Of a stretch of 64,000 bases of DNA, positions 56,098-64,000 are shown in pieces. Numbering within the stretch: position 1 is the stretch's first letter; every line of letters starts with the position of its first letter. The translations under genes were made by a program, and so were the position numbers. Source of the stretch: Gillisella vitis (lineage in GTDB: Bacteria; Pseudomonadota; Alphaproteobacteria; Rhizobiales; Rhizobiaceae); assembly GCA_009744235.1 (NCBI GenBank), contig WPHV01000009.1:186001-250000 (forward strand), given 5' to 3'. Below the pieces are notes generated by a model. It made no database searches and had not been told where the DNA came from. It saw only the letters and a program-made list of their open reading frames with translations.

Positions 56098-57054
56098 ATG
56101 TGCGTGAACGCCCGAGCCTTTTCCCTTGTTGTCAACAGGCTGATGATCGCCCTGATCACCTTGATCATCGTGTCGCTGGCCGTTTTCATGGCGACTGCGC
56201 TCTTGCCAGGCGATACGGCGACCATGCTGCTCGGTCAGGCCGCGACGCCTGAAGCCGTCGAGGGCCTGCGCCAGGCCATGCATCTCAACGATCCGGCAAT
56301 TCTGCGTTTCCTGCGTTGGGCAACGGGCTTGTTGCAAGGCGATCTCGGCACCTCCTACGCCAATAACATGCCAATTGCTGAGCTGATTTCCGGCCGTCTG
56401 GTCAATTCCATGAAGCTTGCCGGCATTACCGCCCTCCTGGCTGTTCCCATCGCACTGACGCTGGGGATTACCTCGGCCATGCTGCGCGGCTCTCTCTATG
56501 ACCGCTGCGTCACCGTGGTGACCATTGGGGTGATTTCCGTGCCGGAATTCATGATTGCCACCTCCGCCGTTCTACTGTTTGCGGTCTATCTGAAATGGCT
56601 ACCGGCACTGTCCTTTGCCAATGAGGTTCACAGTTTTGCTGGCCTGGTGCGTGTCTATGCCATGCCCGTCATCACCCTGACCTTCGGCGTTTCAGCCCAG
56701 ATGATCCGCATGACCCGGGCAGCGGTGATCGAAACCCTCGATACGCCCTATGTGGAAATGGCGTTGCTGAAAGGCGCCTCACGCCGCCGCATCGTGCTGC
56801 GCCATGCGTTGCCCAATGCGCTGGGGCCAATCGTCAATGCCATGGCGCTATCACTGTCCTATCTGATCGGCGGGGTCATTATCGTCGAGACGATCTTCAA
56901 CTATCCCGGCATTGCCAAGCTGATGGTCGATGCCGTCGCCACCCGTGACCTGCCACTGATCCAGAGCTGCGCGATGATCTTCTGCGTCGGCTATCTCGTG
57001 CTGATCACCATTGCCGATATTGTTTCCATTCTCTCCAATCCGAGGCTGCGATGA
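56098..57054 (+). CDS. Peptide-type ABC permease (DppB type), second system
   Basis: A 318-residue inner-membrane permease with about six spans. GDTATMLLGQAATPEAVEGL and GDLGTSYANN occur in the long first periplasmic loop, and the ATPase-contact loop is PYVEMALLKGASRRRIVLRH. The annotated ATG 56098 has GGAG only one base away, while GTG 56104 would have ideal spacing, so the true start may be two codons later. The 180-bp gap to the binding-protein gene contains no other gene. Confidence 0.87.
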   Translation: MCVNARAFSLVVNRLMIALITLIIVSLAVFMATALLPGDTATMLLGQAATPEAVEGLRQAMHLNDPAILRFLRWATGLLQGDLGTSYANNMPIAELISGRLVNSMKLAGITALLAVPIALTLGITSAMLRGSLYDRCVTVVTIGVISVPEFMIATSAVLLFAVYLKWLPALSFANEVHSFAGLVRVYAMPVITLTFGVSAQMIRMTRAAVIETLDTPYVEMALLKGASRRRIVLRHALPNALGPIVNAMALSLSYLIGGVIIVETIFNYPGIAKLMVDAVATRDLPLIQSCAMIFCVGYLVLITIADIVSILSNPRLR

Positions 57055-57941
57055 CTATGACGCCACTAAACGGGACGCCATCGAACGCGACGCCATCAAC
57101 AGCACCAATCGCTCGCAAACGCCAGTCATTCGGCTATCGCATCAATGCCGTTGGCATTGCAGGCCTCACTGTCATCATCGCTTGGGCGCTGGTGGCGATA
57201 TTCGCGCCCCTGCTCATCCCGCATCCAGTCGGTGAGATCGTGGATTTCGACTATTTCGGGCCGATGAGCGACACGCTCTGGCTGGGCTCCGATTATCTCG
57301 GTCGGGACATGCTGTCGCGCATCATCATGGGTGCGCGCTACACGGTCGGCATTTCGCTGGCCGCCGTCACCATCGCCTGTTTTTCCGGCGTTGTACTTGG
57401 CATGATCGCCGCCGTCGCCGGTGGCTGGATCGATACCGTGCTCAGCCGCTTTCTCGATGCGATGAACTCCATTCCCAGCAAGCTCTTCGGTCTGGTGGTG
57501 GTCGCTGCCGTCGGATCGTCGATCCCGGTTCTGGTCATGACCCTGTCGGTGATCTACACGCCCGGCGCCTATCGCTTTGCCCGGGCGCTTGCCGTCAACA
57601 TCAATGCCATGGATTTCATCAGCGTCGCACGCATCCGGGGCGAGACTATTTTCTACATCATCCGCTCTGAAATTCTGCCGAATATTACCGGACCGGTGCT
57701 GGCGGATTTTGGTCTGCGCTTCGTCTTCATCGTGTTGCTGCTTTCAGGGCTTTCCTTCCTGGGCCTCGGCGTCCAGCCGCCCAATGCGGATTGGGGCGCA
57801 TTGGTGCGCGAAAATATCGGCGGCCTGCCCTTTGCGGCACCGGCGGTGATTTTCCCGTCACTGGCCATTGCCAGCCTGACGATCAGCGTCAACATGCTGA
57901 TCGATAATCTTCCCCGCAAGATCCGCGACAGGAGCGCATGA
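57051..57941 (+). CDS. Peptide-type ABC permease (DppC type), second system
   Basis: A 296-residue inner-membrane permease of the DppC/OppC family. GSDYLGRDMLSRIIMGARY is the family signature region. The EAA-like loop is DFISVARIRGETIFYIIRSE and the last membrane helix is preceded by LGLGVQPPNADWGALV. It overlaps the DppB-type gene by four bases (ATGA). The first residues (MTMTPLNGTPSNATPS) are low in complexity and probably cytoplasmic. Confidence 0.87.
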   Translation: MTMTPLNGTPSNATPSTAPIARKRQSFGYRINAVGIAGLTVIIAWALVAIFAPLLIPHPVGEIVDFDYFGPMSDTLWLGSDYLGRDMLSRIIMGARYTVGISLAAVTIACFSGVVLGMIAAVAGGWIDTVLSRFLDAMNSIPSKLFGLVVVAAVGSSIPVLVMTLSVIYTPGAYRFARALAVNINAMDFISVARIRGETIFYIIRSEILPNITGPVLADFGLRFVFIVLLLSGLSFLGLGVQPPNADWGALVRENIGGLPFAAPAVIFPSLAIASLTISVNMLIDNLPRKIRDRSA

Positions 57942-59599
57942 TGGCAAACCTTGTGGAAATCCGTGACCTCAAGGTCCAGGCCACCACCGATTCCGGCCGC
58001 AAGGTCGAGATCATCAAAGGCATCAGCCTGGATATACCGGAGGGCGAAATCGTCGCCTTGATCGGCGAAAGTGGCTCTGGAAAAACCACCATCGCCCTGA
58101 CGTTGATGGGCCATACCCGCCCCGGATGCCGAATAACCGGCGGCTCGATCAATGTTGCGGGCAAGGATATGGCCGCACTTTCCGAGCGTGATCGCGCCGG
58201 TATTCGCGGCACCGATGTCGCTTATGTGCCCCAATCGGCGGCGGCGGCCTTCAATCCGGCCATCCGGATCATGGATCAGGTGATCGAGGTCACCCGCATT
58301 CACGACCTGATGTCGAAGGAAGAAGCCCGCACCCGCGCAGTGGCGCTGTTTCGGGCGCTGTCGCTGCCCAATCCGGAAACCATCGGCTCACGCTATCCGC
58401 ATCAGGTCTCCGGTGGCCAGTTGCAGCGCCTTTCGGCGGCCATGGCCTTGATCGGCGGCCCGAAACTGGTGATTTTCGACGAACCGACCACGGCTCTTGA
58501 TGTGACGACGCAGATCGAAGTGCTGCGGGCCTTCAAGTCGGTGATGCGCAAGGACGGTATTTCCGGGGTCTATGTCTCCCATGATCTGGCCGTCGTTGCC
58601 CAGATTGCCGATCGTATTATCGTGCTCAAGGGCGGAGAAGTGCAGGAAAGCGGCACGACTGCCGATTTGCTGGCGCATGCCCAACATCCCTATACCCGCG
58701 AACTTCTGTCTGCCTTTGAACCGAAGCCCCGCACAACACCGCTTGCCGAAGACAAGAGCCTCAAGCCCCTGCTGGAAATCGAAAACCTGATTGCTGGCTA
58801 TGGTGATCTGCAACCGGATGGCCTGCCTCTCGTTCAGGCGGTGCAGTCCATCAACCTCACGGTGCGCAATGGCCGCAACCTCGGCATTATCGGCGAATCC
58901 GGCTGCGGCAAATCCACTCTGGCGCGCAGCATTGCCGGCCTCCTGCCGTCGGCAGCGGGCCATATCATTTTCAATGGCCGTGAACTGGGCCGTCATGCCC
59001 GCGACCGCACCCGCACCCAGCTACGCGAAATGCAAATCGTCTTCCAATCCGCCGACACGGCGCTGAACCCGGCGAAATCCATTGAGGAAATCCTCGGTCG
59101 CCCGCTGACCTTTTACCATGGCATGAAGGGCAAGGCGCGCGATGCCCGCATCAACCAATTGCTTGACATGGTGCATCTGCCGCAATCGCTGCGCCAGCGC
59201 CGCCCCTCGGAATTGTCGGGTGGCCAGAAACAGCGGGTCAATTTCGCCCGCGCGCTGGCAGCGGAACCGAAGCTGATCCTTTGCGACGAAATCACGTCTG
59301 CGCTGGATACCGTAGTCGCCGCCGCGGTCATCGAACTTTTGAAGGAATTGCAGCGTGAGCTTGGTCTGTCCTACATTTTCATCAGCCACGATTTGTCGGT
59401 GGTGGAAGCGATCTGCGACGAAATCGTGGTGATGTATGCGGGCAAGAAGGTCGAACAAATCTCGCCCCAACAGCTTGCCGCCCCGCAGCATCCCTATTCC
59501 AAACTGCTGTTTTCCTCGGTGCCAAAACTCGACCCGACCTGGCTCGATACGCTGCAACAGGACCCGGAACTGGTCAGGACCTACCGCATCAATCCATGA
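57941..59599 (+). CDS. Fused dual ATPase of the second peptide-type ABC importer
   Basis: A 552-residue protein with two ATPase domains. Walker A motifs are GESGSGKTT (about residue 45) and GESGCGKST (about 322). The signatures are VSGGQLQRLS and LSGGQKQRVN, and the Walker B strands [12 protein letters not shown] and LILCDEITSALD, where the second has Ile in place of the usual Pro. ATG 57941 is chosen over 57938, since GGAG is six bases upstream. The gene overlaps the permease stop. It completes a full peptide-type transporter. Confidence 0.9.
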   Translation: MANLVEIRDLKVQATTDSGRKVEIIKGISLDIPEGEIVALIGESGSGKTTIALTLMGHTRPGCRITGGSINVAGKDMAALSERDRAGIRGTDVAYVPQSAAAAFNPAIRIMDQVIEVTRIHDLMSKEEARTRAVALFRALSLPNPETIGSRYPHQVSGGQLQRLSAAMALIGGPKLVIFDEPTTALDVTTQIEVLRAFKSVMRKDGISGVYVSHDLAVVAQIADRIIVLKGGEVQESGTTADLLAHAQHPYTRELLSAFEPKPRTTPLAEDKSLKPLLEIENLIAGYGDLQPDGLPLVQAVQSINLTVRNGRNLGIIGESGCGKSTLARSIAGLLPSAAGHIIFNGRELGRHARDRTRTQLREMQIVFQSADTALNPAKSIEEILGRPLTFYHGMKGKARDARINQLLDMVHLPQSLRQRRPSELSGGQKQRVNFARALAAEPKLILCDEITSALDTVVAAAVIELLKELQRELGLSYIFISHDLSVVEAICDEIVVMYAGKKVEQISPQQLAAPQHPYSKLLFSSVPKLDPTWLDTLQQDPELVRTYRINP

Positions 59600-59616
59600 G
59601 GCCTGGATTTTCAGGT

Positions 59617-60300
59617 TTAGTCCCTGCCAACCGTGTGCTGGGTCAATGTGCTGCTGGCATCGCCGACAATTTCGACATGGCGATAGGCCGCTTCGGCAGC
59701 GGCGTTCTTTTCACCGCGCAGAATGGCATTGACGATGGCCTCATGCTCCTGGAAAGATAGTGACAAGCGACCCGTCAGCCGGAACTGGGCGCGGCGAAAC
59801 GGCGCCAGCCGCGACCGGGTTTGTGTCACCAATTCCAGAATATGCTGGTTATGGGCACCCTGATAGATCCGGTTGTGAAATTCGATATTATAGGCGGAAT
59901 AGTCCTCCGTCTGGCCCGCCTGCACGATGCGGATTGAATCGCGATGCATCCGTTCCAGCGCCCGGCGCTCCTCCAGCGTCATGCGCTCTGCCGCCAGTCT
60001 GGCGCAAACAGCTTCAAGCTCCGCCATGGCTTCAAACATCGAGGTCAGGAACTGGCCGGTGACGTTGGTGACAACAGCGCTCTTGTTCGGCTTGCGCTCC
60101 ACCAACCCCATCGCACACAATTGCCGCAACGCTTCGCGCACCGGCGTGCGTGACACCTCGAAACGGGCTGCGAGCGATCCTTCATCCAGTTTATCATCCG
60201 GCTTCAAGTCGCCGACGATAATCAGGTCGGCAATGGCGCGCACCAACTGTTCGACCGTATTGCCGGCACGAACAAGTTCGCGCACCCTCGGCTGATTCAT
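59617..60300 (-). CDS. GntR family regulator, FCD subgroup, beside the BMP operon
   Basis: A 227-residue regulator. The N-terminal winged HTH is near residues 15-75 (GSLAARFEVSRTPVREALRQ), and the FCD domain near 85-215 has the conserved Asp in YSAYNIEFHNRIYQGA and His in FQEHEAIVNAILRG. It is divergent from the BMP-family ABC operon across 342 bp with repeated TGCATACA motifs, so it probably controls that operon. It faces away from, and is convergent with, the preceding ATPase gene. Confidence 0.88.
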   Translation of the reverse strand: MNQPRVRELVRAGNTVEQLVRAIADLIIVGDLKPDDKLDEGSLAARFEVSRTPVREALRQLCAMGLVERKPNKSAVVTNVTGQFLTSMFEAMAELEAVCARLAAERMTLEERRALERMHRDSIRIVQAGQTEDYSAYNIEFHNRIYQGAHNQHILELVTQTRSRLAPFRRAQFRLTGRLSLSFQEHEAIVNAILRGEKNAAAEAAYRHVEIVGDASSTLTQHTVGRD

Positions 60301-60642
60301 TGAGATTTCCCAGTTTATTATCGTCTGTATGCAGTTTTAAAAATCACTTGTTTTGGCACGTTAACCCACTGCCCTACTGATATCAAAGCACGATTTTCAT
60401 AAAAATACACAACTTTCCTGCGAGACCAGGAATTTTTCCCTGAAGGATTTAGCAAATTTAATAGTCGCGCTCAAAAAATATTCATCTGAATTTTAAAAGT
60501 GCATACAGATGCACCGGCAGCAACCAGATACGGCCAGAAAGCTCTTTTCAAGCATGGCTTTCAGATCTGGCATGGTGATTGCATACACTTTCTCAAATCA
60601 TCCGCGCCGGACGAGAGCCGGATCAAACAGGGGAACCCACCG
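60301..60642. promoter_or_regulatory. Divergent control region with three TGCATACA motifs
   Basis: This 342-bp, AT-rich region contains TGCATACA at 60500-60507 and 60580-60587 and its complement at 60326-60333. The second lies in GTGCATACAGATGCAC (60499-60514), an inverted repeat with six-base arms. No open frame here looks like a gene. These are candidate sites for the neighbouring GntR regulator. Confidence 0.55.
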
Positions 60643-61767
60643 ATGACCAGATCGCCTTCCTTTACCCGCCGTCATTTCCTGCAAACCTCCGCGCTGGGTG
60701 CCGCCGCCGCCATCGCTGCTCCCGGCATGTTGCGTTCCGCGCAGGCTGCCGATCTCACCGTCGGCTTCATCTATGTCGGACCCAAGGATGATTACGGCTA
60801 TAACCAGGCCCATGCCGAGGGCGCTGCCGTGGTCAAGGCCTTGTCCGGGGTGACTGTCGTCGAGGAAGAAAATGTGCCTGAGACCGTCGATGTCCAGAAG
60901 ACCATGGAATCGATGATCAATCTGGATGGCGCAAGCCTGCTGTTTCCGACCTCTTTCGGCTATTTCGACCCCCATATGCTGGCAGTCGCGCAGAAATATC
61001 CTGACGTGCAGTTTCGCCATTGCGGCGGCCTCTGGCAGAAGGGCAAGAACCCCGACAATACCGGCAGCTATTTCGGCTACATCTTCCAGGGCCAATATCT
61101 GAACGGTATTGCCGCCGCCTATGCGACCAAGTCCAAGAAGATCGGCTTCGTCGCCGCCAAGCCCATTCCGCAGGTGGTGCAGAATATCAATGCCTTCCTG
61201 CTCGGCGCCCGCTCCGTCGATCCCTCCATCACCTGCCAGGTGATTTTCACCGGTGAATGGTCGCTGGCCGTCAAGGAGGCAGAAGCGACCAATGCGCTGG
61301 TCGACCAGGGCGTTGATGTCATCACCTGCCATGTCGATAGCCCGAAGGTCGTGGTGCAGACCGCCGCTGGCCGTGGCGCTTTCGTCTGCGGCTATCATGC
61401 CAACCAGAGCCCGCTGGCGCCTGAAAAATATCTGACCGGCGCCGAATGGGCCTGGGGGAATGTCTATACCGATTTCGTCAAGAAGGCGCAGGCTGGCGAA
61501 AAGCTTGGCAATTTCGTGCGCGGCGGGTTGAAGGACGGTTTCGTCAAGATGAGCCCGCTTGGCCCCGGCGTCTCCGCTGAAGCCCGCACCAAGTTTGAAG
61601 CCACGCTTGCCACCATGAAGGCAGGCGGCTTCTCCGTCTTCAAGGGCGGCCAGAAGGACAACAAGGGCAATGTCGTCATCCCCTCGGGCAAGGACTATGC
61701 CGAAGATGCCATCGAGCTGGAAAGCATGAACTATCTGGTCGAAGGCGTCATGGGGTCGATGGGCTGA
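60643..61767 (+). CDS. BMP-family ABC substrate-binding protein
   Basis: A 374-residue periplasmic binding protein of the basic membrane protein (BMP/PnrA) family, which often binds nucleosides or related bases. A Tat-like signal (TRRHFLQTSA) and an AQAAD cleavage site are at the N-terminus. LTVGFIYVGPKDDYGYNQAH opens the fold and GADVITCHVDSPK-like GVDVITCHVD lies in the second lobe. ATG 60643 follows AGGGGAA and is preferred to 60499. It is the first gene of an operon with two permeases and a probable amidase, which suggests a nitrogen-containing ligand. Confidence 0.88.
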   Translation: MTRSPSFTRRHFLQTSALGAAAAIAAPGMLRSAQAADLTVGFIYVGPKDDYGYNQAHAEGAAVVKALSGVTVVEEENVPETVDVQKTMESMINLDGASLLFPTSFGYFDPHMLAVAQKYPDVQFRHCGGLWQKGKNPDNTGSYFGYIFQGQYLNGIAAAYATKSKKIGFVAAKPIPQVVQNINAFLLGARSVDPSITCQVIFTGEWSLAVKEAEATNALVDQGVDVITCHVDSPKVVVQTAAGRGAFVCGYHANQSPLAPEKYLTGAEWAWGNVYTDFVKKAQAGEKLGNFVRGGLKDGFVKMSPLGPGVSAEARTKFEATLATMKAGGFSVFKGGQKDNKGNVVIPSGKDYAEDAIELESMNYLVEGVMGSMG

Positions 61768-61786
61768 ACCAATGGAGGCGCGGGCC

Positions 61787-62950
61787 ATGACCACGACACC
61801 TGAAAGCCGGACACATCTTCCGCATGGCTTGCAACCCAAGTCTGCGGGACGTCACGCACTGCGTCCGGTGGTGGAATGGCTGGCCCGCCGCGCAGAACCG
61901 GTGGCCATCACGCTGCTGGCCGTGCTGATCGGGCTTGGCCTGTTCAGCCTGTTCATCACCGCGATCGGCAAGTCGCCGCTGCAATTGTTCCAGTTGATGT
62001 TTGCGGGCGGCTTCGGCTCGTGGTTTTCGCTGCAAAATGCCCTTAGCCGGGCAGCCCCGCTGCTGTTAACCGCGCTCTGCGTGGCCCTTCCCGCCAGGCT
62101 TGGCCTGACAATCATTGGTGCGGAGGGCGCGCTGGTGCTGGGCGGCCTGACAGCGGCGGCCATCGCCGTTCCGCTCGCACCAAGCTTCAGTCCGCCTCTC
62201 CTCTGGCTGGTCATGGGCTTCTGCGCCATGCTGGCGGGCGGAGTATGGATCGGTTTCGCCGGAGCGCTGAAACATTATCGCGGCGTCAATGAAACCATAT
62301 CTTCGCTGCTGCTGGCTTATATCGCCATCGCGCTGATGAATCACCTGATCGAAGGACCGCTGCGCGATCCGGCCAGCCTCAATAAACCCTCGACCCTGCC
62401 CCTGCCCGCCGCCGACATGATCGGCAAGATCCCCGGCATGGACGTGCATTGGGGCCTGGCGGTCGGCGTGATCGCCTGCGTCCTCTCCTATATCGTTATC
62501 GAATGGACCAGCATCGGTTTTGCCGCTCGGATCGCTGGTGGCAATATGCGGGCCGCCCAGATTCAGGGCCTGCCGGTTGGCCGTTTGATCGTCGGCTTCA
62601 CCGCGCTGGCCGGTGGTTTTGCAGGCCTTGCCGGGATGATTGAGGTGGCCGCCGTGCAGGGCAGCGCCAATGGCGCGCTGGTGGCGGGCTATGGCTATAC
62701 CGGCATTCTCGTCGCCTTCCTCGCCCGGCAAAACCCGCTGGCGATCATTCCCGTCGCGATTTTTCTCGGCGGCATCACCGCCTCCGGCGGCTTGATCCAG
62801 CGCCGCATGGGCCTGCCGGATGCCACGGTGCTGGTGCTTCAAGGCACGCTGTTCGTGGTCATCCTGTTTTGCGAAACGCTGTATGGCCGGTTTCGCATCT
62901 TTAATCCGGACCTCTGGAAGCAATCTGCCACAGAAAAAGGAGAGACGTGA
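61787..62950 (+). CDS. BMP-type ABC permease, first subunit
   Basis: A 387-residue permease of the BPD-2 (RbsC/YufP-like) family with about nine membrane spans. GLTIIGAEGALVLGGLTAAA and YRGVNETISSLLLAYIAIAL are typical of nucleoside-type permeases of this group; the conserved Asn-Glu-Thr in the second is the family mark. ATG 61787 has GGAGG eight bases upstream and is preferred to 61772. It overlaps the second permease gene. Confidence 0.88.
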   Translation: MTTTPESRTHLPHGLQPKSAGRHALRPVVEWLARRAEPVAITLLAVLIGLGLFSLFITAIGKSPLQLFQLMFAGGFGSWFSLQNALSRAAPLLLTALCVALPARLGLTIIGAEGALVLGGLTAAAIAVPLAPSFSPPLLWLVMGFCAMLAGGVWIGFAGALKHYRGVNETISSLLLAYIAIALMNHLIEGPLRDPASLNKPSTLPLPAADMIGKIPGMDVHWGLAVGVIACVLSYIVIEWTSIGFAARIAGGNMRAAQIQGLPVGRLIVGFTALAGGFAGLAGMIEVAAVQGSANGALVAGYGYTGILVAFLARQNPLAIIPVAIFLGGITASGGLIQRRMGLPDATVLVLQGTLFVVILFCETLYGRFRIFNPDLWKQSATEKGET

Positions 62951-63876
62951 TGGACGATAGCGCGCTTGGCCTCTGGGGCGTGCCGCTGGCGATATTGGCG
63001 GGCGCCATCCGTGTCTCCACCCCCTTCATCTTCGTCAGTCTCGGCGAAACCCTGACGGAGCGGTCGGGCCGTATCAATCTCGGCCTTGAAGGCACATTGG
63101 TGTTTGGCGCCATGGCCGCCTATGCCGTAGCGGTCATGACCGGCTCGCCCTGGGCTGGCGTGGCGGCGGCCATGGTGGCCGGATCGCTGTTTGGCCTGTT
63201 GCATGGCTTTATCTGCAAGTTTCCAAAGGTCAACGACATCGCCATCGGCATTGCGATGATGCAGTTCGGGCTGGGTCTCGCCTTCTTTTTCGGCAAGCCC
63301 TTCATCCAACCGGTCGCGCCGAAACTGCCGGTGATTTCCCTCGGCTTCTGGTCACACCTGCCGCAAATCCAGGCGGCTTTGACCATCAACATCCTGTTCA
63401 TCATCGGCCTTGTGCTAGCACTTTTCCTGTGGTGGGGCCTGAAGAATACCCGGATCGGCCTGATCCTGCGGGTCGTTGGCGACAGTTCGGATGCGGCACG
63501 TGCCATGGGCATCAACCCGGACACCGTGCGCCTGCTAGCAACCATGGCAGGCGGGGCGCTGGCGGCGGTGGGCGGTGCCTATCTGTCGCTGTTTTATCCC
63601 GGTTCCTGGAACGAGCGGATCTCGTCCGGCCAAGGTCTGATGGCCGTGGCGCTGGTGATTTTCGCGCGTTGGAACCCGCTCGGCTGCGTGTTGGCGTCAC
63701 TGCTGTTCGGCGGGGCTGGCGCGCTCGGCCCGGCTTTGCAATCGGTGGGCGTCAGCGAGGGCTATTATCTGTTTTACGCCGCACCCTATGTGCTGACGCT
63801 GATCATTCTCATCATCACATCGTCACCGACACGGGCGCTGTCCGGCGCTCCGGCGGCGCTTTCCTTGACGAAATAA
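62950..63876 (+). CDS. BMP-type ABC permease, second subunit
   Basis: A 308-residue permease of the same family, YufQ-like, with about eight membrane spans. It starts at ATG 62950, which overlaps the TGA of the preceding gene (TGATG). Characteristic stretches are SGRINLGLEGTLVFGAMAAY near the N-terminus and VGDSSDAARAMGINPDTVRL in the large cytoplasmic loop. Together with the first permease it forms the channel; the ATPase of the system is not seen before the window ends. Confidence 0.88.
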   Translation: MDDSALGLWGVPLAILAGAIRVSTPFIFVSLGETLTERSGRINLGLEGTLVFGAMAAYAVAVMTGSPWAGVAAAMVAGSLFGLLHGFICKFPKVNDIAIGIAMMQFGLGLAFFFGKPFIQPVAPKLPVISLGFWSHLPQIQAALTINILFIIGLVLALFLWWGLKNTRIGLILRVVGDSSDAARAMGINPDTVRLLATMAGGALAAVGGAYLSLFYPGSWNERISSGQGLMAVALVIFARWNPLGCVLASLLFGGAGALGPALQSVGVSEGYYLFYAAPYVLTLIILIITSSPTRALSGAPAALSLTK

Positions 63877-63892
63877 AGCACAGGAGGTTCCC

Positions 63893-64000
63893 ATGAACGG
63901 ATTGGGCGGATTGAACAAATCGGAACACGGCGTCGGTATCGGCCTCGTGCAATTGCAACTCCCCGTCACCGTGACGCCGGAAGATCTCGCCCGCCAGACC
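63893..64000 (+). CDS. Probable nitrilase-superfamily amidase, 5' end only
   Basis: The window ends after 36 codons. AGGAGG lies five bases before the ATG. The visible start (MNGLGGLNKSEHG, then GIGLVQLQLPV and TPEDLARQT) resembles the first beta strand and helix of nitrilase-superfamily amidases such as formamidases. No catalytic residue falls in the visible part. Its place behind a BMP-family importer suggests hydrolysis of an imported amide or nitrogen heterocycle derivative. Confidence 0.45.
   Translation, partial: MNGLGGLNKSEHGVGIGLVQLQLPVTVTPEDLARQT

Overview
The window looks like a metabolic accessory region of an alphaproteobacterium of the Rhizobiaceae (Agrobacterium/Allorhizobium/Rhizobium type). 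The grounds are the GC-rich codon use, many nutrient ABC importers each paired with a small catabolic pathway, an FMN riboswitch in front of a type II lumazine synthase, a methylmalonyl-CoA mutase/propionyl-CoA carboxylase operon, and short mosaic intergenic repeats of a rhizobial kind. The genus is an inference. I saw no transposase, integrase, phage gene, CRISPR array, tRNA or rRNA.

Layout. 1-2956: tail of a glycosyltransferase, then an SMP-30 lactonase divergent from a GlcG-like protein and a beta-hydroxyacid dehydrogenase. 2966-6953: pipecolate oxidase and aminoadipate-semialdehyde dehydrogenase (D-lysine/pipecolate breakdown) with a divergent LysR regulator. 6980-7798: FMN riboswitch, three unusual stem-loops, ribH2 and a terminator. 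7823-14844: arabinoside system with a GH51 arabinofuranosidase, a sugar ABC importer and an ArsR-type regulator whose putative operator recurs upstream of both targets. 14877-16256: M20 peptidase. 16339-25959: GntR regulator, KdgD, a peptide-type ABC importer, a lactonase and uronate dehydrogenase, together an oxidative uronate/aldarate route. 26092-27297: carrier-like plus thioesterase protein. 27509-29138: dehydrogenase and FAH-type hydrolase that fit the end of the L-fuconate route. 29276-32899: AaeAXB-like aromatic acid efflux with a MarR regulator. 33004-39574: propionyl-CoA to succinyl-CoA operon with two tandem paralogous small proteins between pccB and pccA. 39829-44942: RND multidrug pump with a TetR repressor. 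45137-54221: amine or amino-acid breakdown genes (deacylase, cupin, aldehyde dehydrogenase, FAD oxidase, acetyltransferase, class III aminotransferase, two HAD hydrolases). 54304-59599: a second peptide-type ABC importer. 59617-64000: GntR regulator, BMP-family ABC importer and the start of a probable nitrilase-superfamily amidase.

Taken together the genes read as a set of uptake-plus-catabolism modules for plant- and soil-derived compounds (arabinosides, uronates, fuconate-like acids, lysine/pipecolate, amines, propionate precursors), with two efflux systems. The features most worth follow-up are the paired 125-residue proteins in the pcc operon, the thioesterase with a carrier-like domain that lacks its attachment serine, the three consecutive hairpins with identical six-base loops behind the FMN riboswitch, and several regulator-operator pairs readable from sequence.
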